A DNA stretch of 5,570 nt, taken from contig JADGHY010000148.1 in NCBI GenBank assembly GCA_019683625.1, forward strand, positions 1-5,570. The letters are read 5' to 3'. Under the pieces are notes generated by a model that was not told the DNA's origin, made no database searches, and saw only the letters and a program-made list of their open reading frames with translations. The position numbers were made by a program, and so were the translations under genes. This stretch comes from Thermoflavifilum sp. (GTDB taxonomy: Bacteria; Bacteroidota; Bacteroidia; Chitinophagales; Chitinophagaceae). Below, piece after piece: positions 1 to 5,570 of the stretch (position 1 is its first letter; each line of letters opens with the position of its first letter).

Positions 1-1307
1 CTTTTAATTACAGAAAAGTACAGGCTTTGCGCTTGAGCAGTGGATTGCATTATGATATAAACAGGGCATCAACGGGTTTTATCACGGCCTACTATCGGTA
101 TAACAATGTTGAACAAAATCCAACTTATCGGATCAAGAAAACAAATGATCCCCTGCAAGCAAGAGGTGAAATTAATAAAAACCAATTTAACAGCTTGGGT
201 CTTTTGGCCCAGCATGCCCAACAATGGAATCATGATCAGTTGCAAGCTATTTTTGGTATTCAGGTAGAATATAGTCCGCTGCAATATCACGCACAATACA
301 TCCTGATTCAGAAAGATAATGCCGGTTATTATGTAAGTTACACGCCAACGGATTCGGTGTTGACTGATTATGCGGCCAACATATACAATTATGCGGCTTA
401 CACCCAATGGAAATGGCAGCCTGTTGAGAAACTTTACCTAACAGCTGGCTTACGTTATGATCGTATTGATTATGATTTTACCAATCATCTTTTGCCTTCT
501 GCTTATACAGGCGCGCCTTCCGGCCGGAATGGCTTTTCACATCTTACACCTAAAATTGGTTTCACTTATGTGCTTTCTTCACATATGGGCGGCTATGCCA
601 ATTTTAGCCAGGGCTTTGCCCCGCCCGATATTACGGATCTGTATAATGGGGTAAAGGTGCCCTACTTAAAACCAGCCAGTTATCTTAATTATGAGACTGG
701 CATCTGGTTGCGAATTGATGATGACCGCATGTTGTGGCAGGTGGATGTTTATCGTATGTTGGGCAAAAATGAAATCATCAGCGTAAGGCAAGATGATGGA
801 TCCTACCAAAATGCCAATGCGGGGAAAACCTTGCATGAAGGACTGGAATATACTTTTCAATATCATCCGTTGCAAACTTTACAGATAAGATGGAACGGTA
901 CCTGGGCATATCATGCGTTTATCCAATATCAAATCAATGGAAAAGATTATGCCCATCACCGGATGAATGCTGCTCCGGGATGGATTTATGATGCGGCGGT
1001 GCAATATCAAATGCCCTTTTTAAAAGGGTTACAGCTTTCGGCAGAATGGCAACATGTGGGCAGATATTATATTGATCCGGCCAATACCCTTACCTATCCA
1101 GGATATGATCTTTTTCATATCCGAACTGCTTATGAACAAAAAAGATGGGCCGTATGGCTGCATCTGTTAAATGTGTTCAACACGATTTATGCTACCACGG
1201 TGGATTATGCCAGTTATGGAAACACGTATCGGGCAGGCATTCCACGTACCTGGCAAATTGGCTTTAGTTATAATTTGATTCAACCCGATCAATCATTCAA
1301 AAAATGA
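1..1307 (+). CDS. TonB-dependent outer-membrane receptor, C-terminal part (5' end outside window)
   Basis: This is the carboxy-terminal beta-barrel portion of a TonB-dependent receptor, an outer-membrane protein that imports scarce substrates (iron or other metal chelates, vitamins, glycans) using TonB/ExbBD energy. The reading frame is open from position 3, so a TTG-initiated start at 27 is not needed and the gene is truncated by the window edge; 434 codons are visible. The plug domain, TonB box and signal peptide are not visible. Barrel landmarks are the strand GLRYDRIDYDF (from about 447), YANFSQGFAPP (about 594), YETGIWLRIDD (about 690), LLNVFNTIYATT (about 1164) and the terminal strand IPRTWQIGFSYNL (about 1239-1277). 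These match the siderophore-receptor-like class rather than SusC in style. The last strand is followed by a short polar tail, IQPDQSFKK, so the protein does not end on an aromatic residue. The TGA stop overlaps the next gene by 4 bp, implying co-transcription and coupled translation. The substrate cannot be read from this part. Confidence 0.9.
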   Translation, partial: FNYRKVQALRLSSGLHYDINRASTGFITAYYRYNNVEQNPTYRIKKTNDPLQARGEINKNQFNSLGLLAQHAQQWNHDQLQAIFGIQVEYSPLQYHAQYILIQKDNAGYYVSYTPTDSVLTDYAANIYNYAAYTQWKWQPVEKLYLTAGLRYDRIDYDFTNHLLPSAYTGAPSGRNGFSHLTPKIGFTYVLSSHMGGYANFSQGFAPPDITDLYNGVKVPYLKPASYLNYETGIWLRIDDDRMLWQVDVYRMLGKNEIISVRQDDGSYQNANAGKTLHEGLEYTFQYHPLQTLQIRWNGTWAYHAFIQYQINGKDYAHHRMNAAPGWIYDAAVQYQMPFLKGLQLSAEWQHVGRYYIDPANTLTYPGYDLFHIRTAYEQKRWAVWLHLLNVFNTIYATTVDYASYGNTYRAGIPRTWQIGFSYNLIQPDQSFKK

Positions 1308-2554
1308 TGGCAATGACACACAAAATCAATTTGGGGATGGTATTGTTTTTTCTGTTGTGGAGCTCGTGTCGTACCCAACAGCCAGAAGTCGCATATGTGT
1401 TTCAACAACCGGGCTGGAATTTTTCCTGCCCATCTCTCACCAGCGATCATCAGGGGCATGTGCTGTTAACCTGGGCAGCCATGGATACAGCCGGCAATCG
1501 TAGCCAGTTGTGGATGGCCCGGATTGGCGTTCATCCCTTGCGGGTAATGGAAAAGTTTGCTGTGCCGCATACAGAAGGCGTTTATCCGCATGGTGAAAAC
1601 CTACCTAAACTGGCTTGCACCAATAGTGGCTTTTGGGTGCTGGCATTTGGCACGCCTGCCCTACGCTCATCCAATCCTTATGCCGGTGAGGTGAAATATG
1701 TGTACACGACCGATGCGGGAAAACATTGGTCTGCTCCCATGCCCTGTGTAACCGATACCAGCAGCCACGATCAGCGATATTTTTCCTTAGCTCCGATATC
1801 GGCACAGGAGATAGCTATTGTTTGGATGGACGATCGGCTAAAGGTTCACCCGGAAGGTTCTACCTTATTTTTCGGTATAGTTCATCCAGATGGGAAAATC
1901 ACCGGGGATACACCTATTGCTTATAACCTTTGCCCATGCTGCCGTACGGCCATGCTGATAGACAGCCAGCAGGTGCTTCACGTGGCATTCCGCCAGATCC
2001 TGTCCGACAGCATTCGGGATATCGTGTATATGGCTTCGTTTGATCATGGCCAACATTTCACCCGGCCCAAAAGGATAAGCGCAGACAATTGGGCGATTCA
2101 TGCTTGTCCGCATAGCGGGCCTAGCCTGGCTGAAAATGCACAAGGATTGCAGGTGGTATGGTATACCCTTGCACAGGGTCGGGGCATTTTTTATACCCAT
2201 GCTGCCCGCCGGCAATTTGCGCCCCGCCAGCAGGTGAGCGATTTCAATGCTTCTGCCAAACACGCGCAGATCCAGACTTTACCCGATGGCAGATTGGTTA
2301 TCGCTTGGGATGAATATCCATCCGTGAACGGGCAAAACCAGCAACAGGCTATTGCTGCGCATCAACGGATTGGCCTGCAGCTGAGAACTGCTGAGGGCAA
2401 ATGGTTGAAGACCTGGTATGTATCTGAACGCGGATATGATGTACAATATCCGGTATTATATCCCATTGGCAACAATCAGCTGATCCTTGCCTATACCCGT
2501 CAGCAGGGCCGTGATGCTGCAGTGGTATGCCGCATGGTTACCATGGGCCATTGA
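1304..2554 (+). CDS. Sialidase-like (BNR/Asp-box) beta-propeller lipoprotein with CPCC and HACPH motifs
   Basis: Predicted lipoprotein of 416 residues. A short hydrophobic signal (NLGMVLFFLLWSSC) ends in the lipobox LWSSC, so Cys22 would be acylated and the mature protein anchored to a membrane. The rest looks like a beta-propeller of the sialidase/BNR superfamily. Two Asp-box motifs are visible, TTDAGKHW (135-142) and SFDHGQHF (245-252), with repeated strand patterns such as HVLLTWAAMD, EIAIVWMDDR, LQVVWYTLA and RLVIAWDEYP. Two Cys/His clusters stand out: CPCC at 210-213 and HACPH at 266-270, followed by SGPSLA. I recall similar paired motifs from proteins annotated loosely as sialidase-family, whose function is not established. 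Real sialidase activity is doubtful because no N-terminal FRIP motif or arginine triad is evident. The clusters suggest metal binding or redox chemistry (inference). ATG codons at 1304, 1307 and 1313 are all possible starts; 1304 gives the ATGA overlap with the receptor gene. Product class is fairly sure, role unknown. Confidence 0.8.
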   Translation: MMAMTHKINLGMVLFFLLWSSCRTQQPEVAYVFQQPGWNFSCPSLTSDHQGHVLLTWAAMDTAGNRSQLWMARIGVHPLRVMEKFAVPHTEGVYPHGENLPKLACTNSGFWVLAFGTPALRSSNPYAGEVKYVYTTDAGKHWSAPMPCVTDTSSHDQRYFSLAPISAQEIAIVWMDDRLKVHPEGSTLFFGIVHPDGKITGDTPIAYNLCPCCRTAMLIDSQQVLHVAFRQILSDSIRDIVYMASFDHGQHFTRPKRISADNWAIHACPHSGPSLAENAQGLQVVWYTLAQGRGIFYTHAARRQFAPRQQVSDFNASAKHAQIQTLPDGRLVIAWDEYPSVNGQNQQQAIAAHQRIGLQLRTAEGKWLKTWYVSERGYDVQYPVLYPIGNNQLILAYTRQQGRDAAVVCRMVTMGH

Positions 2555-2571
2555 TAACATGCACACGGGCA

Positions 2572-3123
2572 TTATTCTGCGTAGGTCTTGGTGATAGCGT
2601 GGATAATTTGCGGATCCAATGGATGTATACTCGGGGCAAAGACAGCCACCAGCTGTCCTTTTTCATCAATCAAATATTTTTGGAAATTCCATTGAGGCTC
2701 GGCAGGCTCAAGCCCTTTTGCCCGGCATTGGTTGGCCAGCCAACGATAGAGCGGATGCGTGTCTGGGCCTTTCACCGAAATCTTTGCGGCCATGGGGAAA
2801 GTGATATGGTATTTGTTGTGGCAAAACGCCGCAATTTCTGCATTGGTGCCGGGTTCTTGCTGGCCAAAATTGTTGGCCGGAAAGCCCACAATCACCAGTT
2901 TCCCCTGATACATGTGGTAGAGTTTTTCCAAATCGGCATATTGAGGGGTGTTTCCACAAAGGGAAGCGGTGTTCACAATGAGAATTTTCTGGCCTTTGAA
3001 TCGGGAAAAATCAATGATCCCTCCTGTTAACCCGGGCACTTTAAACGCATAAATCGTAACAGGATCCGGCATGGATGCCATCACGGCAGCGATCGTGGTT
3101 GTAGCAAGCAAAATTTTAAGCAT
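2572..3123 (-). CDS. Glutathione peroxidase family protein (thiol peroxidase), probably exported
   Basis: A 183-residue glutathione-peroxidase-family enzyme, which reduces hydrogen peroxide or lipid hydroperoxides. Bacterial members of this type usually draw electrons from thioredoxin-like proteins rather than glutathione. The family tetrad is visible: peroxidatic Cys56 in NTASLCGNTPQY, Gln89 in FGQQEPG, and Trp145-Asn146 in WNFQKYLI. Cys101 in AAFCHNKY sits about where the resolving cysteine lies in thioredoxin-dependent homologues. The active residue is Cys, not selenocysteine. The fold starts at about residue 23 (TIYAFKV). The preceding residues, MLKILLATTTIAAVMAS, resemble a short Sec signal peptide, so the enzyme may act in the periplasm. 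Internal ATGs at 3081 and 3072 would give a cytoplasmic form; I prefer 3123 because of the hydrophobic segment and the A-rich leader (CAAAAAGTTTTACA). The gene lies 66 bp downstream of comF on the same strand and converges with the lipoprotein gene 17 bp away. Confidence 0.9.
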   Translation of the reverse strand: MLKILLATTTIAAVMASMPDPVTIYAFKVPGLTGGIIDFSRFKGQKILIVNTASLCGNTPQYADLEKLYHMYQGKLVIVGFPANNFGQQEPGTNAEIAAFCHNKYHITFPMAAKISVKGPDTHPLYRWLANQCRAKGLEPAEPQWNFQKYLIDEKGQLVAVFAPSIHPLDPQIIHAITKTYAE

Positions 3124-3189
3124 TGTAAAACTTTTTGAAATAACGAATCAGACCGGCAAATGGTTGTGAAAAAAATAAATTTTTGGCAG

Positions 3190-3882
3190 TCAGGATTGGG
3201 TGATGGCCAGCGTGACGATGCTGATCTGCACATCGGGCAATACAGCAAGCGTTTCTACGCAGGCATTCAGCGTGGCGCCTGTGGTAAGTACATCATCAAC
3301 GAGCAACAGATGTTTTCCCTTCAGCATATCCGCATCCGCATGCAGGTGAAACGCGTGCTGCACATTTTGCTGCCGGGCCTCACGCCCTTTATAGGTTTGG
3401 GATGGGGTAAAAACCTTTCGCCTGAGCAGATGATGCGCTACGGGTATGTGTAAACAATCGGCCATGGCATTGGCCAGCAGAGAGGCCTGATTGTAACCGC
3501 GCTGCCTTTCTTTGCGCTGATGCAGTGGAACAGGAATAAGATAATCTACTGATGCCAGATGGTGCTCCAGCATTTGAGCCATAAGACTGCCCATAAACAA
3601 GCCCAGTTGCTGATGGTGGTGATATTTGATTTGATGGATGATGCGTTGCAGGATACCGTCATGATGAAAAAAATAACAGGCTGTAGCAAATTGTACCTGC
3701 CTATGATGCATAAACAACTGAAAAACGGGATTCATGGGCATCAGATGGTAGTCCGTGGCGGGAAGAGCAGCCAGGCAATCGTAACACAGCCATTGTCCGG
3801 AGGCAAAAGAAATATCCCGCCCGCATCCAGCACAGCGCACGGGAAGCAGCACGGCCACCATTTCTTTCAAAAAAGAAAGCAT
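3190..3882 (-). CDS. comF: ComF family protein (phosphoribosyltransferase-like, competence-associated)
   Basis: ComF/GntX-type protein, known in several bacteria to be needed for natural transformation, where it acts in the cytoplasm on incoming single-stranded DNA. Numbering from a GTG at 3897, an N-terminal zinc ribbon is visible (Cys22, Cys25, Cys38, Cys41), then a type-I phosphoribosyltransferase-like domain with VDYLIPVPLHQRKERQRGYN (117-136), the family segment around TPSQTYKGREARQQNV (164-179) and the PRPP-loop motif VDDVLTTGAT (200-209). Length (230-235 residues) is normal for the family. The start is uncertain. The frame is open to a TGA at 3910-3912; GTG at 3897 and ATG at 3882 are candidates, and I chose the ATG because family members commonly begin about 15-20 residues before the first zinc cysteine. 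Neither start has a convincing Shine-Dalgarno site. The region between the ring cysteines and the transferase motifs is rich in histidine (HHDG, KYHHHQQ). The gene follows radA by 78 bp on the same strand and is probably co-transcribed with it. Confidence 0.92.
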   Translation of the reverse strand: MLSFLKEMVAVLLPVRCAGCGRDISFASGQWLCYDCLAALPATDYHLMPMNPVFQLFMHHRQVQFATACYFFHHDGILQRIIHQIKYHHHQQLGLFMGSLMAQMLEHHLASVDYLIPVPLHQRKERQRGYNQASLLANAMADCLHIPVAHHLLRRKVFTPSQTYKGREARQQNVQHAFHLHADADMLKGKHLLLVDDVLTTGATLNACVETLAVLPDVQISIVTLAITQS

Positions 3883-3960
3883 GGCCTGAAAATACACAGC
3901 TGCCGGAAATCAGGCAAGATGCAAGATGAGCAGAACTGCTATTGTGGGTTTGCAACTTGT

Positions 3961-5313
3961 TTAGGGTTGAAACAACTGTTGATACAATTCTTCCACTTTG
4001 CCCATGAGCATCACTTCTATTTCGGGATGAGGGGGAATATCCTGATTATATCGGGAAAGGTAAATTCGTTGAAAGCCCAGGCGGGCGGCTTCGGCTATGC
4101 GTTGAGCCGGGCGGCTGATGGCACGAATCTCCCCGCTGAGGCCAATTTCACCAGCAAAACAGCTGCTGGGTGAAATCGTGATATCTTCGAAGGAGGAAAG
4201 CAAGGCGGCCACCACGGCCAGATCCAGCGCCGGATCCTCGATGTGCAGTCCGCCCACAATATTCAGAAACACATCCTGGGTGTGCAGGTGAAATCCACCT
4301 CGTTTCTCTAACACGGCCAGCAGCAACTGCAGTCTTCTCAGGTCAAATCCGCTTACGGTACGTTGGGGAGTGCCATAAAGAGAAGGCGTAACCAGGGCCT
4401 GCACTTCCACCAGCAAAGGACGCGTTCCTTCCAATGTGGCGGCCACCGCACTTCCACTGAACACTTCTTCTTTCTGATGCAGGAACAAAGCCGAAGGCTG
4501 GCTCACGGGTTGCAGTCCCCGATCGGCCATCTCATACACTCCAAGCTCAAACGAGGCCCCGAAACGGTTTTTGACCGTGCGCAACAACCGATACACGTAT
4601 TGCCGGTCTCCTTCAAACTGCAACACGGTGTCCACAATGTGTTCCAGCACTTTTGGCCCGGCTATCAATCCGTCTTTGGTGATATGGCCAACCAGGATCA
4701 CGGGGGTCTGGCTGGTTTTGGCATAAGCTTGCCAGATGGCGGCACATTCCCGAATTTGTCCTACGCTGCCCGCTGGTGAGCCCAGCATGGGCGAGACCAT
4801 TGTTTGGATGGAATCTACAAAGATGAGATCGGGCTTCAGTTGATGCACTACTTTCATAATGGCCTGCATATCTGTTTCGGCCAACAGATAAAAAGCAGGA
4901 TGGGTAAGTCCGAGACGATCGGCCCGCATGCGGATTTGTTGTTCGCTTTCTTCCCCGGTGATGTAGAGCACTTGCAGTTGTGGAAGCTGTAAGGCCGTTT
5001 GCAGCAGCAGGGTCGATTTGCCGATTCCCGGCTCGCCGGCGAGCAGTACAAGACTGCCTGGCACCAGGCCTCCGCCCAAGGCGCGGTTCAGCTCTTCATC
5101 CGGCATCACAATGCGGTTTTCCTCAGCCGTATAAATCAATTGCAGCGAGACAGGTGTTGCTGCTTTGTGCGGGGAAGAAGAAATAGGATGTACCGGAGAT
5201 ACTATTTCTTCAGCAAAGCTGTTCCATTGTCCACATGAAGGGCATTTGCCTAGCCATTTGGGACTTTCATAACCACAATGTTGGCAGAAAAAAGCTACTT
5301 TCGGTTTAGCCAT
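3961..5313 (-). CDS. radA: DNA repair protein RadA (Sms), ATP-dependent branch-migration helicase
   Basis: Full-length RadA/Sms of 450 residues, the usual size. RadA is a RecA-related hexameric ATPase that processes recombination intermediates and extends strand exchange, including during transformation. Domains in order: a zinc finger with Cys10, Cys13, Cys24 and Cys27 (CQHCGYESPKWLGKCPSCGQW spans about 10-30); a RecA-like ATPase with Walker A GEPGIGKST (93-101), the YITGEESEQQ segment (117-126) and Walker B LIFVDS (163-168); the RadA signature KNRFG (248-252); and a C-terminal Lon-protease-like domain (about 285-450) with GEIGLSGEIRAI (388-399). All key residues are present and there is no frameshift. 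The ATG at 5313 is fixed by the zinc finger starting at residue 10. AGGA lies only 1 nt from the ATG, too close for a normal ribosome binding site. A perfect 12-bp inverted repeat lies 10 bp upstream. It is the first visible gene of the leftward radA-comF-gpx group. Confidence 0.98.
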   Translation of the reverse strand: MAKPKVAFFCQHCGYESPKWLGKCPSCGQWNSFAEEIVSPVHPISSSPHKAATPVSLQLIYTAEENRIVMPDEELNRALGGGLVPGSLVLLAGEPGIGKSTLLLQTALQLPQLQVLYITGEESEQQIRMRADRLGLTHPAFYLLAETDMQAIMKVVHQLKPDLIFVDSIQTMVSPMLGSPAGSVGQIRECAAIWQAYAKTSQTPVILVGHITKDGLIAGPKVLEHIVDTVLQFEGDRQYVYRLLRTVKNRFGASFELGVYEMADRGLQPVSQPSALFLHQKEEVFSGSAVAATLEGTRPLLVEVQALVTPSLYGTPQRTVSGFDLRRLQLLLAVLEKRGGFHLHTQDVFLNIVGGLHIEDPALDLAVVAALLSSFEDITISPSSCFAGEIGLSGEIRAISRPAQRIAEAARLGFQRIYLSRYNQDIPPHPEIEVMLMGKVEELYQQLFQP

Positions 5314-5323
5314 ATCCTATTAA

Positions 5324-5363
5324 AAGTAAAAAGAGCCAGCACCAAGACTGACTCTTTTTACTT
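5324..5363 (-). terminator. Perfect 12-bp inverted repeat, bidirectional-terminator-like hairpin in the radA leader
   Basis: AAGTAAAAAGAG (5324-5335) is the exact reverse complement of CTCTTTTTACTT (5352-5363). Inside it, after one C/A mismatch, CAG (5337-5339) pairs with CTG (5348-5350), leaving an 8-nt loop. The layout, an A-tract, a GC-containing inner stem and a T-tract, is that of a bidirectional intrinsic terminator, though the stem is weaker in GC than a textbook one. It lies only 10 bp upstream of the radA ATG, so in a leftward transcript it would sit in the 5' leader. It may terminate a transcript arriving from the right, attenuate radA, or mask ribosome access. The inverted repeat is certain; the terminator role is inferred. 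Confidence 0.6.
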
Positions 5364-5404
5364 ACTAACCCATTAAATTCAGGACTAAATTAGGAAAAGG
5401 GGCA

Positions 5405-5426
5405 GGAATAAAAAAGTTTTATTTCC
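5405..5426. repeat. Small imperfect inverted repeat in the non-coding region upstream of radA
   Basis: GGAATAAAA (5405-5413) pairs with TTTTATTTCC (5417-5426) with one bulged base and a 3-nt loop (AAG). It is AT-rich apart from the GG/CC ends. A near copy of its left side, CAGGATAAAA, recurs at 5432-5441 (compare CAGGAATAAAA at 5403-5413). It could be a leader hairpin or a protein-binding dyad; no function can be assigned. Confidence 0.4.
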
Positions 5427-5478
5427 GAAATCAGGATAAAATTTTCTTTGAAACACAGGTTATGGGTACACACAAAAA

Positions 5479-5486
5479 CAAATATA
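5479..5486 (-). promoter_or_regulatory. Candidate Bacteroidota -7 promoter element for the radA leader
   Basis: On the minus strand these bases read TATATTTG, an exact match to the Bacteroidota -7 consensus TAnnTTTG. The matching -33 element is poor: the nearest candidate is TTTA (5505-5502 on the minus strand), 15 nt away, where TTTG or TTG at about 17-23 nt would be expected. If used, transcription would begin around 5470-5475 and radA would have a leader of about 160 nt containing both hairpins. Short AT-rich matches arise by chance in such sequence, so confidence is low. Confidence 0.3.
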
Positions 5487-5505
5487 CGATTTATAGTTAT
5501 GTAAA

Positions 5506-5541
5506 TGATGGTTTATCAATGAAATAAAGATAAATTCATCA
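5506..5541. repeat. Imperfect dyad near the candidate radA promoter
   Basis: TGATGGTTTATC (5506-5517) and GATAAATTCATCA (5529-5541) form two paired blocks, 5 bp (TGATG/CATCA) and 6 bp (TTTATC/GATAAA), separated by a small internal loop, around an 11-nt AT-rich centre. It lies where the -33 region of the candidate leftward promoter would be, so it could be an operator. Rightward, it is followed by a T-run at 5550-5557. The arms are short and the region is very AT-rich, so chance is possible. Confidence 0.3.
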
Positions 5542-5570
5542 TGTATATTATTTTTTTAATGATTTAATTG

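Larger units (their letters stand above)
5314..5570. other. AT-rich non-coding region upstream of radA
   Basis: No convincing open reading frame occurs on either strand in these 257 bases. The stretch is clearly richer in A and T than the genes to its left. It holds the 12-bp inverted repeat, a smaller hairpin, the TATATTTG element and a dyad, each listed separately. I see no tRNA, rRNA or recognised riboswitch. It probably carries the promoter and leader of radA, and perhaps regulatory sequence for a gene beyond the right edge. Confidence 0.7.

Noticed and set aside
27..29. TTG at 27 as a true start of the receptor gene
   Set aside because: The frame stays open to the window edge (from position 3), and a TonB-dependent receptor needs a signal peptide and plug domain upstream.
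1931..1942. CPCC as a c-type haem attachment site
   Set aside because: Haem attachment requires CxxCH. The sequence here is CPCCR, with no histidine after the last cysteine.
1988..1999. FRQI in the lipoprotein as a sialidase FRIP motif
   Set aside because: The FRIP motif normally lies near the N-terminus of the catalytic domain. This one is at residues 229-232, the third residue differs, and no arginine triad can be made out.
1865..2263. 132-codon leftward frame within the lipoprotein gene
   Set aside because: It is a shadow frame opposite the propeller coding sequence; no recognisable protein features.
2527..3030. 167-codon rightward reading frame overlapping the peroxidase gene
   Set aside because: It lies antisense to a clearly recognised family gene and its translation resembles no family I know.
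3124..3189. AT-rich A-tract/T-tract between comF and the peroxidase gene as a terminator or promoter
   Set aside because: The only stem is A5/T5 without GC pairs, and no TTTG plus TAnnTTTG pair at proper spacing was found before the peroxidase start.
3914..3927. Tandem GCAAGAT repeat between radA and comF
   Set aside because: Two copies of a 7-mer are too short and too few to distinguish from chance, and no motif is associated with them.
3559..4173. 204-codon rightward frame across comF and radA
   Set aside because: It is antisense to two strongly supported genes and has no domain features.
4363..4779. 138-codon rightward frame within radA
   Set aside because: It is antisense to the conserved ATPase and Lon-like domains of RadA, and its composition is that of a shadow frame.
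5529..5560. Dyad plus T-run as a rightward terminator
   Set aside because: The stem is short and AT-rich, the T-run begins about 8 nt after it, and no rightward gene ends here.

Overview
The window looks like an ordinary chromosomal segment of a Bacteroidota bacterium. The evidence is a TonB-dependent outer-membrane receptor followed by a lipoprotein, start codons without good Shine-Dalgarno sequences, a TAnnTTTG-type -7 promoter element at the right end, and Bacteroidota-like protein sequences. A Chitinophagaceae-type host is a plausible guess, but this cannot be settled from the sequence alone.

Layout. The left half reads rightward. Positions 1-1307 are the C-terminal beta-barrel part of a TonB-dependent receptor whose start lies outside the window. 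It overlaps by 4 bp (ATGA) a lipoprotein gene (1304-2554) encoding a sialidase-like (BNR/Asp-box) beta-propeller with a Cys-Pro-Cys-Cys motif and a His-Ala-Cys-Pro-His motif. The right half reads leftward as a probable three-gene unit: radA (5313-3961), a comF-family gene (3882-3190) and an apparently exported glutathione-peroxidase-family gene (3123-2572). The two blocks converge, with only 17 bp between the stop codons at 2554 and 2572 and no clear terminator there. About 260 bp to the right of radA is AT-rich and non-coding. It holds a perfect 12-bp inverted repeat just before the radA start, a second smaller hairpin, a candidate promoter and a further dyad.

How the genes may work together. 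The receptor and lipoprotein are almost certainly co-expressed and probably form a surface or periplasmic uptake pair. The Cys/His motifs make a metal, or a metal complex, a reasonable but unproven substrate. RadA and ComF both have established roles in natural transformation in other bacteria (branch migration of recombination intermediates, and processing of incoming DNA), so their adjacency may reflect a DNA uptake and repair theme. The peroxidase fits a general stress role. I see no mobile element, CRISPR array, RNA gene or clearly new multi-gene system. The most unusual items are the Cys/His-decorated propeller coupled to the receptor, and the terminator-like hairpin 10 nt upstream of the radA start codon.
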